64,000 bases of DNA from Bordetella genomosp. 13 (GCF_002119665.1 NZ_CP021111.1:3286001-3350000); one strand, 5' to 3'; shown: positions 30,629-40,115, counted from the first letter of the stretch. Numbers and translations are program-made. The notes: generated from the sequence alone by a model not told the origin.

Positions 30629-31450
30629 TCAGTTCCTCATCGTGAAATCGAATGGAATACGGGCGCGCGCCGGCAAGGCCACGCCGTTGCGCATCAGCGG
30701 CTTGAAGCGGGCCTGGCGCGCGGCGGCCAGCGCCGACTCGTCAAGCCGGGAAAAGCCGGACGAAGCATCGATGACGGCGCGGTCGACCAGACCCTGGGTA
30801 TTGATGTCGACCAGCACCACCACGCGGCCCTCTTCGCGCATGCGGCGCGACACCATCGGATAGTTGGGCATGGGACGCGCGCCGAGGTATTCGACGTTCG
30901 TCAGCATCACCGGCTCGGTGGGCTGCGGCGCCGCGCGCGGGGCCTGCGTGACCTGCTGGTTGCCTTCCACCGGCGCGGGCGGCGGCGTCTGCGGCCGCGG
31001 CTCGGGCTTGGGCTGAGGCTCGGGCTTGGGCTGCGGTTTCGGCTGCGGTTTCGGCTGCGGCTTGGGCTTGGGCTTCGGCTTGGGCTTGGGCGCGGGCTCG
31101 GGCGGCTTCTCGACGATCGGCTCGGGTTCGGGCTCGGGTTCGACCTGCGGTTCGGGCTCGGGCGGAGGCGGCTCTTCGACCGGAGGAGGCTCGGGCGGAG
31201 GCGGCTCTTCGACGGGCGGCGGCGGCGTGGGCTCGGGTTCGGGCTGGGCCTGCGCCATCTGCGGTTCGGGCGCTTCGATCACGCTGACCATCACAGGCTC
31301 TTGCTCGAGCAGCTGGGGTTGTTCGGTCTTGGCGAACATGACCGCGGCGATGACCGCCGCATGCAGCGCGACCACGACGGCGCCGGCTCCGGCACGCAAG
31401 ACGAATGAAGGTGAAGAGGAAGCGTACCGACCGCGTTGAGGGCTAGGCAT
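30629..31450 (-). CDS. tonB: Energy transducer TonB
   Basis: Transmits proton-motive energy from ExbB/ExbD to outer-membrane siderophore and haem receptors. The 273-residue protein has a cytoplasmic start, a membrane anchor near 17-40, a Pro-Glu then Pro-Lys repeat region (about 68-150, alternating EPEP and KPKP/QPKP), and a C-terminal TonB domain with YPMVSRRMREEGRVVV and VIDASSGFSRLDESAL. The periplasm-spanning repeat is long. It is first in tonB-exbB-exbD and preceded by a promoter overlapped by a Fur-like palindrome. Confidence 0.95.
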   Translation of the reverse strand: MPSPQRGRYASSSPSFVLRAGAGAVVVALHAAVIAAVMFAKTEQPQLLEQEPVMVSVIEAPEPQMAQAQPEPEPTPPPPVEEPPPPEPPPVEEPPPPEPEPQVEPEPEPEPIVEKPPEPAPKPKPKPKPKPQPKPQPKPQPKPEPQPKPEPRPQTPPPAPVEGNQQVTQAPRAAPQPTEPVMLTNVEYLGARPMPNYPMVSRRMREEGRVVVLVDINTQGLVDRAVIDASSGFSRLDESALAAARQARFKPLMRNGVALPARARIPFDFTMRN

Positions 31451-31713
31451 GAATCAGCCGAGAAACTATGGACTATCAGGCCAGCGCGCGGCGCCGCCTG
31501 CAACGGCGGCGCCCGCCTGCCGGCGGATTCGGAATCCAGCAGGATAAAATAAATGCGAATGATTCGCAAGTCTAGCGCGAGCTAGCGGCAAGCGTGCCGA
31601 CTGCTGATGCATGATGCTGATGCGGCCGCATGCACGGAGCGGCGCAATGCCGCACAGGCCGGCGCGTACGGGAATGGCGTGGAAATCGACGAACGGCGAC
31701 GAACCGATCGGAA
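31451..31713. other. Intergenic region upstream of tonB
   Basis: 263 bp holding the Fur-like tonB promoter at 31541-31569. The rest has ATGC-rich palindromes such as TGCGGCCGCA near 31622, and nothing recognisable as a gene. Confidence 0.5.
31541..31569 (-). promoter_or_regulatory. tonB promoter with Fur-like box
   Basis: On the minus strand TTGCGA (31564-31569) and TATCCT (31541-31546) are 17 bp apart. Between and over them, TGCGAAT-N-ATTCGCA (31554-31568) is a perfect 7-1-7 palindrome of the Fur-box type. Iron repression of tonB is well known; direct Fur binding here is inferred. Confidence 0.7.
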
Positions 31714-31744
31714 ATAAAAAAACGGCTTGCGTGATAGCAGCCGT
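31714..31744 (-). terminator. Rho-independent terminator after tRNA-Val
   Basis: On the minus strand ACGGCT pairs with AGCCGT around an 11-base loop, followed by a T-rich run (TTTTTTATTT). It ends the tRNA-Val transcript before tonB. Confidence 0.7.
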
Positions 31745-31762
31745 CTTGATGATGCGCTTGGT

Positions 31763-31795
31763 GTTGCGTTGCTGTTGCGTTGCTATTGCGTTGGT
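31763..31795. repeat. 11-bp direct repeat abutting tRNA-Val 3' end
   Basis: GTTGCGTTGCT occurs at 31763-31773 and 31774-31784, with a third copy at 31785-31795 differing at two positions. The array touches the encoded CCA of the tRNA gene at 31796. Confidence 0.8.
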
Positions 31796-31871
31796 TGGTG
31801 GGTGCTGAGGGGTTCGAACCCCCGACCTACGCCTTGTAAGGGCGCCGCTCTACCAGCTGAGCTAAGCACCC
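31796..31871 (-). tRNA. tRNA-Val (anticodon TAC)
   Basis: Read on the minus strand, a full cloverleaf begins GGGTGCTTAGCTCAG and ends AGCACCC-A-CCA. The acceptor stem pairs over 7 bp, the anticodon loop is CTTACAA with anticodon TAC, and the T loop is GGTTCGAACCCC. The CCA end is encoded. The 76-nt length includes CCA. A terminator follows at 31714-31744 and hupB lies just past it on the same strand, upstream. Confidence 0.97.
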
Positions 31872-31999
31872 CGTGCCTTTCGTGGGGGCCACTGCCTGAC
31901 GCGATTCGCGAGTATAGCGGACCACCGTGCGGGTGGGCAAATCGAGGGGCCTCGCGTTGAGGAAGCGTCCTCGCATTTGCCGCGCACCCGCGGCCATCA

Positions 32000-32272
32000 T
32001 CAGTTGACGGCGTCCTTCAGGGCCTTGCCGGGACGGAACTTCGGCACCTTGGCCTTCTTGATCTTGATGGTCTCACCGGTACGCGGATTGCGGCCCGTGC
32101 GGGCAGCGCGCGCCGACACGGCGAACGTGCCGAAGCCCACCAGCGTTACCGTGCCACCCTTCTTCAACGTAGTCTTGACGGCACCGATCAGGGCATCCAG
32201 CGAACGGCCGGCGGCCGCCTTGGAGATGTCAGCCTTGCTGGCGATGTGATCGATGAGTTCGGTTTTATTCAT
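32000..32272 (-). CDS. hupB: DNA-binding protein HU
   Basis: Small nucleoid protein of 90 residues that bends DNA as a dimer. Starting [11 protein letters not shown], it has the family core [18 protein letters not shown] and the DNA-gripping arm with GRNPRTGE, ending [16 protein letters not shown]. All are diagnostic. It lies 128 bp before tRNA-Val on the same strand. Confidence 0.97.
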   Translation of the reverse strand: MNKTELIDHIASKADISKAAAGRSLDALIGAVKTTLKKGGTVTLVGFGTFAVSARAARTGRNPRTGETIKIKKAKVPKFRPGKALKDAVN

Positions 32273-32584
32273 TCAGGAATACCCCTCACAAAATATGTGT
32301 CGACCGCGCTGGCGACAGAACGCGCCCGTTGCGTCGGCGACGGTAGAACTGACGAGTGGAATGGCTTGTTTTTTGCGCTGCAAAGCACAACGAATTGACT
32401 GCTACGTCGCGACTGCTTGCTGCTTCAAGCGCCATGTAGGCCGCTGCGGCGTAGACACGTATTAGGCATCGGGCCACAGCGGCTGTCAAGCATAAACAGC
32501 TTTACAAGCCGCGTCGTTACTGGGTTTGCGGCCTTGGAGGCAATGCGCGAGCGGGCTGCGGCGGCATGCCGCGCGCAACGCGAA
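32273..32584. other. Intergenic region hupB / PLP sulfhydrylase
   Basis: 312 bp. It holds the hupB upstream region on the minus strand. I see no clear consensus promoter, tRNA or small gene. AT content rises around 32361-32400, where a hupB promoter may lie. Confidence 0.5.
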
Positions 32585-33826
32585 TCAGCGCATGCAGCCC
32601 TGCAGCGCCTGATCGAAATCGTGCAGCAGATCGGCCTCGTCCTCGATGCCCACCGACACGCGGATCAGGCTGTCGGCGATGCCCATCTGCTTGCGCCGCT
32701 CGGGTCCCATCTCGTAGTAGATGGTGTGCGCGGCCGGCAGCGCCAGGCTGCGTGTGTCGCCCAGATGCGTGGCCATCAACACGATGCGCAGCCGGTTGAG
32801 GAAGTCGAAGCAGTCGATGCCTTCGGCCAGCTCCACGCCCAGCAGGCCGCCGAAGCGGCCGCCGAACAGCGTGGCCGCGCGCTCGTGCTGCGGATGGCCC
32901 GGCAGGCCCGGGTAGTGCACCTTGGCCACGCCTGCGTGCCCGTTCAGAAAGCGCGCCAGCGCCAGCGCATTGCTGCAATGGCGGTCCATGCGCAGCGCGA
33001 GCGTCTCCGCGCCGATCGCGATGCGATGCGCGGGTTCGGCGGCCAGCGTGCCGCCCATGTCGCGCAATCCCTTCTTCTTGACCTGAGTCAAACCCCAGCC
33101 GGTGGACGGCCCCTTGCGGTAGGCCTCGTAGATGTTGCGGTAGTCCGCCCAGTCGTACAGGCCCGTATCCGTGACGGCGCCGCCCAGCGCATGGCCGTGC
33201 CCCGCGATGTACTTGGACAGCGAGTTCATCACCAGCGAGGCGCCCACGACGCGCGGCTGGAAGAGCCACGGCGAGGTCAGCGTGTTGTCGACCACGTACA
33301 CCAGTCCGCGCTCGCGGCACAGTTCGCCGATGCCTTGCAGGTCGGCGATCTGCGTGCCGGGATTGGCGATGGTCTCGGTGAACACCATGCGCGTTTCGGG
33401 ACGCAAGGCGGCCCTTACCTGCTCCACGTCGGTGGCGTCGACCGTGGTGACCTCGACGCCCAGGTCGGTCAGCGTGCCCAGCAGGCTGTTGGTGTTGCCG
33501 AAGATGTACTGGCTGGAGATCAGGTGGTCGCCGCGCCGCAGCAGCGTATTGAAGATGCCTGCCAGCGCGGCCATGCCGGTGGCGAAGCTGACCGAGTTCT
33601 TGCCGCCTTCCATCCGCGTGATCTTGGCCTCGAGCGCCGTGGTGGTGGGCGTGCCCTGACGCGCATACGTGAAGCCCGCCTTGCCCTGGAACACCGCGGC
33701 CAGTTCGCGCGCGTCCTCGTACGCGTATTCGGACGAAGGATGCATGGGCTTGTGCACGGCGCCGTGTTCGACGGCCTGCGTGCGATCGGAATGGAGGATG
33801 GCGGTGGTGAAGCCGTTCTGATGCAT
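32585..33826 (-). CDS. metZ: O-succinylhomoserine sulfhydrylase / Cys-Met metabolism PLP enzyme
   Basis: PLP enzyme of the gamma-family, 413 residues. It likely makes homocysteine from O-succinyl- or O-acetylhomoserine and sulfide. Motifs are YARQGTPTTTALE near 55-67, SFATGMAAL, and the PLP lysine in NSLSKYIAGHGHALGG near 204. The TPTTTALE form is typical of MetZ rather than MetB or MetC, but cystathionine gamma-synthase or another sulfhydrylase cannot be excluded. ATG at 33824-33826 gives the usual length. Confidence 0.85.
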   Translation of the reverse strand: MHQNGFTTAILHSDRTQAVEHGAVHKPMHPSSEYAYEDARELAAVFQGKAGFTYARQGTPTTTALEAKITRMEGGKNSVSFATGMAALAGIFNTLLRRGDHLISSQYIFGNTNSLLGTLTDLGVEVTTVDATDVEQVRAALRPETRMVFTETIANPGTQIADLQGIGELCRERGLVYVVDNTLTSPWLFQPRVVGASLVMNSLSKYIAGHGHALGGAVTDTGLYDWADYRNIYEAYRKGPSTGWGLTQVKKKGLRDMGGTLAAEPAHRIAIGAETLALRMDRHCSNALALARFLNGHAGVAKVHYPGLPGHPQHERAATLFGGRFGGLLGVELAEGIDCFDFLNRLRIVLMATHLGDTRSLALPAAHTIYYEMGPERRKQMGIADSLIRVSVGIEDEADLLHDFDQALQGCMR

Positions 33827-33861
33827 GGTGTCGGTTCGCGAAAAGGAAATGGAAGTGCGGC

Positions 33862-34599
33862 TCAGGCCTGGCGCTGGCGCACGGATTCGTACAGGCACAC
33901 CGCGCTGGCGACGCTGACGTTGAGGCTCTCGACGGAGCCCAGCATGGGTATGTTCACCAGCTGGTCGCAGGTCTCGCGCGTCAGGCGACGCATGCCCTCG
34001 CCTTCGGCGCCCATCACCCAGGCCATGGGCTGGCGCGCGTCCACTGCGTGCATGCTGTCGCTTGCCTGGTCATCGGTGCCGATCAGCCAGACGCCGCGTT
34101 CTTTCAGGCTGCGCATGGTGCGGGCCAGGTTGGTGACGGTGACGTAGGGCACCGTGTCGGCCGCGCCGCAGGCCACGCGCTGCACGGTGCTGGTAAGGCC
34201 CACCGCGCGGTCGCGCGGCGCGATCACAGCGTGCACGCCGGCGGCATCGGCCGTGCGCAGGCAGGCGCCCAGATTGTGCGGGTCGGTCACGCCGTCCAGT
34301 ATCAGCAGCAGGGCCGGACCTTCGATGACGTCCAGCACCTCGTCCACGTCCACGGCCAGTTGGCGCTCGTCGGCCAATGCGACCACGCCCTGGTGGCGCG
34401 TGCCGCGGGCCAGGCCGTCCAGCCGGTCCGGCGCCACGGGATGCACGCGGCGCCCGGCGCGCTCGGCCTGTTCGATCAGGCTTTGCATGCGCCTGTCGCG
34501 CCGCGAGGCCTCTACATAGATTTCCTTGACCGATTCGGGGGCATGGCGCAGGCGCGCGATGACCGCATGGAACCCCGCCAGGACTTGGGCCGAAGCCAT
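33862..34599 (-). CDS. rlmB: 23S rRNA (guanosine-2'-O-)-methyltransferase RlmB
   Basis: SPOUT (TrmH/SpoU) methyltransferase of 245 residues that modifies G2251 in 23S rRNA. Substrate-binding domain at 1-75, then the three SpoU motifs: [31 protein letters not shown] and the knot [31 protein letters not shown] is the usual start. Its linkage to rnr upstream is the standard rnr-rlmB order, although a strong terminator-like hairpin separates them. Confidence 0.95.
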   Translation of the reverse strand: MASAQVLAGFHAVIARLRHAPESVKEIYVEASRRDRRMQSLIEQAERAGRRVHPVAPDRLDGLARGTRHQGVVALADERQLAVDVDEVLDVIEGPALLLILDGVTDPHNLGACLRTADAAGVHAVIAPRDRAVGLTSTVQRVACGAADTVPYVTVTNLARTMRSLKERGVWLIGTDDQASDSMHAVDARQPMAWVMGAEGEGMRRLTRETCDQLVNIPMLGSVESLNVSVASAVCLYESVRQRQA

Positions 34600-34721
34600 A
34601 GAGCAGATACCTTCTGATGAAAGATGAGCAGCGCGCGGTTCGCCACGGCGCCGTTTCCGCAATGTTACCGCCGAGCGGGCCCGCATGCGCCGCCCGCTGC
34701 CGCGCCCGGTGGCGCGCAATG

Positions 34722-34765
34722 AAAAACACCCCGGCCACCGGAGCGTGCCTCCGGTGGCCGGGGTG
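34722..34765 (-). terminator. Terminator between rnr and rlmB
   Basis: A perfect 17-bp inverted repeat (CACCCCGGCCACCGGAG with its complement, 5-base loop) is followed on the minus strand by five T at 34722-34726. It lies 19 bp past the rnr stop. rlmB therefore probably depends on readthrough or its own promoter. Confidence 0.88.
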
Positions 34766-34783
34766 CGGTAGCCGCGATGCCGT

Positions 34784-37240
34784 CTAGCGGCCTGCGCGCG
34801 GAGCCTTCTTGGCCGGGCGCGCCTGTTTCGCGGGCTTGCTGGCGCGCTTGGCCTCGGCGCGGCGCTGCTTGGCCGTCGTGCCCTTCAACGCCAGGGGCTT
34901 GGGCGCCGCGGCCCGCTTGACACGGCGCGGCTCGTCGGGATTCTTGGCGGCCTGCTTGCGCAGCGCGTCGAAGCTGGTGCCCTTGACCAGGCGGAACTCG
35001 ATGCGACGCGCCTCGAGGTCGACCCGCGCCACCTGCACCTGCACCTTGTCGGTCAGCCGGTAGCGCATGCCGGTGCGCTCACCGCGCAATTCGTGCAGCG
35101 CGTCGTTGAACTGGAAGTACTCGCCGCCCAGTTCGGACACGTGCACCAGTCCCTCCACATGCAGCGTATCCAGCGTGACGAAGATGCCGAAGCTGGCCAC
35201 GCCGGTGACCGTGCCGCTGAAGTCCTCGCCCACGCGCTCCTTCACGAACCAGCACTTGAGCCAGGCCTCGACGTCGCGCGAGGCCTCGTCCGCGCGGCGC
35301 TCGCTGGCCGACAGGATCAGGCCCATCTTTTCCCAGATGGCGTGCTCGTGCTCGTGTTTCGTGCCGCCCACCATGATGGGCTGGTCCTCGAGCTTGGGCA
35401 CGTAGCGCTCCGCCACCAGCAGCGCCTTGATCACGCGGTGCGTGAGCAGGTCGGGATAGCGGCGGATCGGCGAGGTGAAGTGCGTATAGCCCGGATACGA
35501 CAGGCCGAAGTGGCCCACGTTGTCGGGGCTGTAGATGGCCTGCTGCATCGAGCGCAGGCACATGGTCTGAAGCAGCGGGAAATCGGGACGGCCGCGCACG
35601 CTGTCGAGGAACTCGCCATAGTCGCTGGCGGTGGGTTCGTCGCCGCCGCCCAGCGACAGGCCCAGCGTGCGCAGGAATTCGCGCAGCGACTGCAGGCGTT
35701 CGGGCGTGGGACCTTCGTGGATGCGATACAGGCCGGGATGCTTGCTGCGGCTCATGAAGTCGGCCGCGCAGGTGTTGGCGGCCAGCATGCATTCCTCGAT
35801 GAGCTTGTGCGCGTCGTTGCGCACCACGCCCACGATCTGCTCGATGCGGCCCAGCTGGTTGCAGACGATCTTGGTCTCGACCGTTTCGAAGTCGATGGCG
35901 CCGCGCTTGCGGCGCGACTGGGCCAGCAGCTGGTACAGCTCGTACAGGTGCTGCACGTGCGGCAGCACGGGGCCCAGCGCGTTGGCCGCGGGGCCGCCGG
36001 GCTGCTGCAGCGCTTCCCAGATGCTGGTGTAGGTGGTGCGCGCATGCGAGTGCATGACCGCGTTGTAGAACTGATAGGCGGTGACCGTGCCGGCCTTCGC
36101 GCCGCTGGCAGGAATGACCATGTCGCACACCAGCACCAGGCGGTCGACGTGGGGATTCAGCGAGCACAGCCCGTTGGACAGCGACTCGGGCAACATCGGG
36201 ATGACGCGGCGCGGGAAGTACACGCTGGTGCCGCGCTCGAACGCATCCACGTCCAGCGGGTCCTCGCTGCGCACGTAGTGGCTGACGTCGGCAATGGCCA
36301 CCAGCAATCGCCAGCCCGGCCGCTTGCGCTGGCCGGTGCCAAGGTCGACGGGTTCGCAATAGACGGCATCGTCGAAGTCGCGCGCGTCTTCGCCGTCGAT
36401 GGTGATCAGCGGCACGTCGCGCAGGTCGACGCGGTTCTTCAGGTCGGTCTTGCGCACGCTGTCGGGCAGGCGGGCGGCCTGCTTCTGCGCGGGCTCGCTG
36501 AAGTCCACCGGCACATCGAACTTGCGCACGGCGATCTCGATCTCCATGCCGGGATCGTCGATCTCGCCCAGCACCTCGTACACGCGGCCCAGCGGCTGCG
36601 TGTGGCGGGTGGGCTGCTCCATGATCTGCACCGACACCACCTGGCCATGCTGCGCGCCATTGGTGTCGCCGGGCGGGATCAGGATGTCGTGCTTGATGCG
36701 CTGGTCCTCGGGCACCACGATGGACAGGCCGTGCTCGTGCAGGAAGCGCCCCACCAGGCGGTTGGTGCGCCGCTCGATGACCTCGACGATGGTGCCCTCG
36801 GGCTTGCCGCGGTATTCGCCGGTGGGCTTGACCAGCACGCGGTCGCCGTGCAGCACCTTGGACATCTCGCGCGTGGCGAGGAAGATGTCCGGGCCGCCGT
36901 CGTCGCGCAGCAGGAAACCGAAGCCGTCCCGATGCCCTTGCACCTTGCCGGCCACGAAGTCGAGCTTGGTGGCCAGCAGCAGGACTCCCTTGCGGTTGGG
37001 CATCAACTGGCCGTCCCGCTCCATCGCCCCCAGGCGGCGCTCGAAACCGACCAGCGTGGCCGGCCGTTCGACGCCCATGCGCTGCGCCAGCTCTTCCGGT
37101 GACAGGGGTACGGCGGCCGAACGCAATGCGGTCAGAATGGCTTCGCGCGATGGAACATCGGGATCGAAGTCGGGCGGCGCATCGGGCAAGACGGACGTGG
37201 AGCGGTTGTTATTCGAGTCGTTATTCGGTCGTTTTGCCAA
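34784..37240 (-). CDS. rnr: Ribonuclease R
   Basis: Processive 3'-5' exoribonuclease for structured RNA, about 818 residues. It has two cold-shock-like domains, an RNB domain with the active-site pattern [13 protein letters not shown] (near 283-295), an S1 domain (about 640-720, [13 protein letters not shown]) and a Lys/Arg/Ala-rich C-terminal tail. I place the start at TTG 37238-37240 (MAKRPNND) because GGGA lies eight bases upstream and a GTG at 37324 would cross the AT-rich promoter-like stretch TATATA at 37255-37260. The start is the least certain part. Confidence 0.93.
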   Translation of the reverse strand: MAKRPNNDSNNNRSTSVLPDAPPDFDPDVPSREAILTALRSAAVPLSPEELAQRMGVERPATLVGFERRLGAMERDGQLMPNRKGVLLLATKLDFVAGKVQGHRDGFGFLLRDDGGPDIFLATREMSKVLHGDRVLVKPTGEYRGKPEGTIVEVIERRTNRLVGRFLHEHGLSIVVPEDQRIKHDILIPPGDTNGAQHGQVVSVQIMEQPTRHTQPLGRVYEVLGEIDDPGMEIEIAVRKFDVPVDFSEPAQKQAARLPDSVRKTDLKNRVDLRDVPLITIDGEDARDFDDAVYCEPVDLGTGQRKRPGWRLLVAIADVSHYVRSEDPLDVDAFERGTSVYFPRRVIPMLPESLSNGLCSLNPHVDRLVLVCDMVIPASGAKAGTVTAYQFYNAVMHSHARTTYTSIWEALQQPGGPAANALGPVLPHVQHLYELYQLLAQSRRKRGAIDFETVETKIVCNQLGRIEQIVGVVRNDAHKLIEECMLAANTCAADFMSRSKHPGLYRIHEGPTPERLQSLREFLRTLGLSLGGGDEPTASDYGEFLDSVRGRPDFPLLQTMCLRSMQQAIYSPDNVGHFGLSYPGYTHFTSPIRRYPDLLTHRVIKALLVAERYVPKLEDQPIMVGGTKHEHEHAIWEKMGLILSASERRADEASRDVEAWLKCWFVKERVGEDFSGTVTGVASFGIFVTLDTLHVEGLVHVSELGGEYFQFNDALHELRGERTGMRYRLTDKVQVQVARVDLEARRIEFRLVKGTSFDALRKQAAKNPDEPRRVKRAAAPKPLALKGTTAKQRRAEAKRASKPAKQARPAKKAPRAGR

Positions 37241-37370
37241 AGGTGAAAATCCCGTATATAATGCCGAGCTTCTGTTTTGCCTCTGGGCTATCCAGTAGCG
37301 CAAATTCAACGGAAAGCGTATCACAAAGCCCGCTGCGCGCTGATTGCATTAACGGCGTGTACTAACTGCA

Positions 37371-37421
37371 TGCAACAAGTGCGTGCAACAAGTGCGTGCA
37401 ACTACCGCGTGCGGCAAACTG
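37371..37421. repeat. 13-bp tandem repeat upstream of tRNA-Leu
   Basis: TGCAACAAGTGCG occurs at 37371-37383 and 37384-37396, followed by decayed units at 37397-37409 and 37410-37421. It lies between the divergent rnr gene and tRNA-Leu 1. Confidence 0.75.
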
Positions 37422-37440
37422 TGTGAAACGAGGCAGTATT

Positions 37441-37475
37441 GCTATAACAACGGGTATAACAGCAGTTGTTATAGC
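37441..37475. promoter_or_regulatory. 11-bp inverted repeat just before tRNA-Leu 1
   Basis: GCTATAACAAC (37441-37451) pairs perfectly with GTTGTTATAGC (37465-37475) around 13 bases that hold a third TATAAC. It ends 15 bp before the tRNA, where the -10 box or start site should be. It may be an operator or a leader hairpin. Confidence 0.55.
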
Positions 37476-37490
37476 AGGTGCAACAGCAGT

Positions 37491-37575
37491 GCCCAGGTGG
37501 CGGAATTGGTAGACGCGCATGGTTCAGGTCCATGTGCCGCAAGGTGTGGAGGTTCGAGTCCTCTCCTGGGCACCA
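37491..37575 (+). tRNA. tRNA-Leu (anticodon CAG), copy 1
   Basis: An 85-nt class II tRNA with encoded CCA. It begins GCCCAGGTGGCGGAATTGG, has anticodon loop TTCAGGT (anticodon CAG), a long variable arm and acceptor closure CCTGGGC-A-CCA. It is identical base for base to the copy at 40116-40200. Confidence 0.97.
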
Positions 37576-37672
37576 CAGATTTTAGGAAGGCGGCTACCAA
37601 CGGCCATGTGCGAACATGACCGCGCCTTCCCCGCAAAGCCAGCCGGCCTCGCACCAGCTACTTGAGTACGAG

Positions 37673-37696
37673 AAAGCCCGCCGATGCGGGCTTTTT
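37673..37696 (+). terminator. Terminator after tRNA-Leu 1
   Basis: AAAGCCCGC-CGAT-GCGGGCTTT is perfect and followed by further T. The A-run on its left lets it work in both directions, so it may also end the leftward cdsA operon (stop at 37750). Confidence 0.88.
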
Positions 37697-37749
37697 GCTT
37701 TGCCGCACCGCTTGCGTCACGACACGCTGCGCGGCCTGAGGCCTGCAAT

Positions 37750-38679
37750 CTACGCGAACCAGAACCGCGTCAAATGAAAGCAGATCGGCGCCGAGAACGC
37801 GATCGAGTCCATGCGATCCAGCATGCCGCCGTGGCCGGACAGGCTCGATCCCCAGTCCTGCGCGCCCAATGAGCGCTTCACCGCCGACAGCACCAGTCCG
37901 CCGAACAGCCCCGCCACCACGATCGCCAGCGAAAGCAGCGCCGCCTGCCACGGCCGGAACGGCGTGAACGGATACAGGCTCGTGCCCACCGCCGTGGCCA
38001 GCAGGCCGCCGACCACCAGCCCTTCCCAGGTCTTGTGCGAGCTCAGCGCCGCGGCCAGCTTGCGCCGGCCGAACAGCTTGCCGCAGACGTACTGCAGCAC
38101 TTCCGACGCCTGGACCACCAACAGGAAGAACACCAGCAGCACGCCGTCGGCCGCGTCGTAGCCGGGGATGTCCAGGAACATCAGCGCCGGCGCATGACTG
38201 ATGCCGTACACGCACACCATCACCGCCCATTGAAGCTTGGCATTGCGCTCGAGATAGTGCTGCGTGTCCTGGGCCACTGCGGTCAGCGCCGAGATGGCCA
38301 GAAAGCCATACACCGGCAGGAAAATCGCGAACAGGCCATACCAGTCCACGCCCACCAGCACGTACTGCATCGGAATGGCGATGAAGAAGGCCGCGAACAT
38401 GGCGGGGCGGTCGCCCTGCCGCGTGGGCGTCAGCGACAGGAATTCGCGCAGCGACAGGAACGAGGCGATGGCGAACAGCACGATCGCGGCGCCGCGCCCC
38501 GCGGCGATGGCAGGAATGCCGATGCCCACCAGCAGCCACCAGGCATCGACGCGTTCGGCCAGGTTGTTCAGCACGGCGTCGCCGCGGCCCGCTCGCCACG
38601 CGAGCACGTGGCTGATCACGGAAGAGACCGACAGGAAAACGACGACGCCCAGGGCGAGCAGCCAGAAATCAGTGTTCAT
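37750..38679 (-). CDS. Phosphatidate cytidylyltransferase family protein (CdsA-like)
   Basis: Multispanning membrane protein of 309 residues that would make CDP-diacylglycerol from phosphatidate and CTP. The CdsA signature is near the C-terminus: SSHKTWEGLVVGG, then SGHGGMLDRMDSIAFSAP (about 283-300). About eight membrane segments. It lies 4 nt after the plsC-like gene on the same strand. Essential cdsA usually sits in the ispU-dxr region, so this is probably a paralogue (YnbB-like) for a separate lipid-making unit. That is inference. Confidence 0.88.
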   Translation of the reverse strand: MNTDFWLLALGVVVFLSVSSVISHVLAWRAGRGDAVLNNLAERVDAWWLLVGIGIPAIAAGRGAAIVLFAIASFLSLREFLSLTPTRQGDRPAMFAAFFIAIPMQYVLVGVDWYGLFAIFLPVYGFLAISALTAVAQDTQHYLERNAKLQWAVMVCVYGISHAPALMFLDIPGYDAADGVLLVFFLLVVQASEVLQYVCGKLFGRRKLAAALSSHKTWEGLVVGGLLATAVGTSLYPFTPFRPWQAALLSLAIVVAGLFGGLVLSAVKRSLGAQDWGSSLSGHGGMLDRMDSIAFSAPICFHLTRFWFA

Positions 38680-38683
38680 GCGT

Positions 38684-39310
38684 TCAATGGCCGGGTGCGA
38701 GCTGGCTGACGGCGCGGTGCGCCCGCTCCAGGAATTCCTCTTTGGTCTCGCCGTCGACGCGCGCCAGGACGGGACCGAAATGGACCTTGTTGATCAAGGG
38801 CAGCGGCAGCAGCGCTCCCTTGGGCAGAATGCGATGCAGGTTCTCCAGGTAGACCGGCGCCAGGCTGAGCGCCGGGAAATCCTGCGCCAGCCGGAACAGC
38901 CCGCTCTTGAAGGCGCCAGGCAGCGCCTGGTCGCCGCGCGTGCCTTCCGGAAAGAAAATCAGCGAAGCGCCCTCTTCCAGCGCCTGGCGCACCGGCTGCA
39001 GCGGATCGCCGCCGTTGCTGCGCTGCCTGTCGATGAACACCACGTTCAGGATCCGCTCGGCCACCCAGCGGCGCCGCGCCGTCTTGCACCAGTAGTCGCG
39101 CGCGGCCACCGGACGCACGCGCGATCGCGCGCGCAACTTCAGCGCCGCGAGGATGACCAGGGTGTCGAGATGGCTGGTGTGGTTGGCGAAGTACAGCGTC
39201 TGCCGATGGGCGGGCGGCATGTCGCCGCTGGGATAGGCGCCGACCAGGAAGCGCACGAAGCCGCACAGCAGTTCACGCAGCACGCGATAGGGACGGCCGC
39301 GCTGGATCAT
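38684..39310 (-). CDS. 1-acyl-sn-glycerol-3-phosphate acyltransferase family protein (PlsC-like)
   Basis: Acyltransferase of 208 residues that would turn lysophosphatidate into phosphatidate at the inner membrane, the substrate of the CdsA-like protein next door. The catalytic HX4D motif is NHTSHLD at 43-49, and the acceptor-binding FFPEGTRG is near 118-125. The ATG at 39308-39310 overlaps the stop of the DTW gene. Context supports a small phospholipid-synthesis unit. Confidence 0.9.
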   Translation of the reverse strand: MIQRGRPYRVLRELLCGFVRFLVGAYPSGDMPPAHRQTLYFANHTSHLDTLVILAALKLRARSRVRPVAARDYWCKTARRRWVAERILNVVFIDRQRSNGGDPLQPVRQALEEGASLIFFPEGTRGDQALPGAFKSGLFRLAQDFPALSLAPVYLENLHRILPKGALLPLPLINKVHFGPVLARVDGETKEEFLERAHRAVSQLAPGH

Positions 39311-39915
39311 CGCGTGCCCTGCCGCCGCACGTGATGGCGTTCGTACACCTCCGCGCCCATGCCCGCGATCTGGCCTTCCACCAGCGCGTCGAACGGCCGC
39401 AGCAACGCGTCGTAGCAGGCGGGCGCCTCCAGCGCATTCAACGCATGCACGATGGCTTCGAGCGTGGACAGGGCTCCCTCTTCGCGCGCATGGCGCACGC
39501 GATAGCGCGCACCCGTGCCCGTCGGCAGCGCCAGACGCGGCAGCCCGGCCACTTCGGGATTGCGATGCAGCAGCGAACGCGCGTGCCGCCACGTGCCATC
39601 GGGCACGACCAGCAGCAGCGGCAGGTCCGACGCCGACCTGCCGCCCGGCGCCAGCGACCGCGCCTCGGGACCCGGAAACAGCAGGTGCGGGGCATGACCC
39701 GGCACCTGCCACTGCGCCGGCTCGAACCGCTCGCCGACCAGCACGCGCGCGCTGGACAGCCCCAGGGCCGCAAGGCGCGCGGTATTCAGCGGATGGCGGG
39801 CCTCGGCGGGATGCTGCAGCACCACCACACGAGTGCGGCTTGCCAGCGCCGGAATCAACGGACACAGGCAGTGCGTGGCGGGCCGGACGCAGCGGGAACA
39901 GGCGGAGCGGGACAT
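39307..39915 (-). CDS. DTW-domain tRNA-uridine aminocarboxypropyltransferase-like protein
   Basis: A 202-residue protein of the DTW family; characterised members (TapT/YfiP) add an aminocarboxypropyl group to uridine in tRNA using SAM. It has the N-terminal zinc-type cysteines C6, C9, C16 and C18, a VVVLQHPAEARHPLNTA region typical of the family, VPDGTWRHAR (the DxTW core) and REEGALSTLEAI. It is first in the three-gene operon with plsC- and cdsA-like genes, overlapping plsC by 4 nt. The tRNA target is inferred from the family. Confidence 0.87.
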   Translation of the reverse strand: MSRSACSRCVRPATHCLCPLIPALASRTRVVVLQHPAEARHPLNTARLAALGLSSARVLVGERFEPAQWQVPGHAPHLLFPGPEARSLAPGGRSASDLPLLLVVPDGTWRHARSLLHRNPEVAGLPRLALPTGTGARYRVRHAREEGALSTLEAIVHALNALEAPACYDALLRPFDALVEGQIAGMGAEVYERHHVRRQGTR

Positions 39916-39986
39916 GGCGGCACTATAAATGACCGCGACGACGGCCCGTGCGGTGACTCGTGCCGATGACGGCCCCCGCAAATCGC

Positions 39987-40015
39987 TTGCACGATCCAAA
40001 AAACATGTGCATAAT
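39987..40015 (+). promoter_or_regulatory. Promoter of tRNA-Leu 2
   Basis: TTGCAC at 39987-39992 and CATAAT at 40010-40015 are 17 bp apart. The site is about 95 bp upstream of the tRNA and outside the leftward DTW gene. Confidence 0.55.
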
Positions 40016-40115
40016 CTCGCTTCTCTGCTGTTGAGTACAGCGAATCGCAGATCAACGGACCAGCCCGGCAGGGCACATCCAGCGACCCAGCGATCCGTTT
40101 TGCGGAAAACACAGT

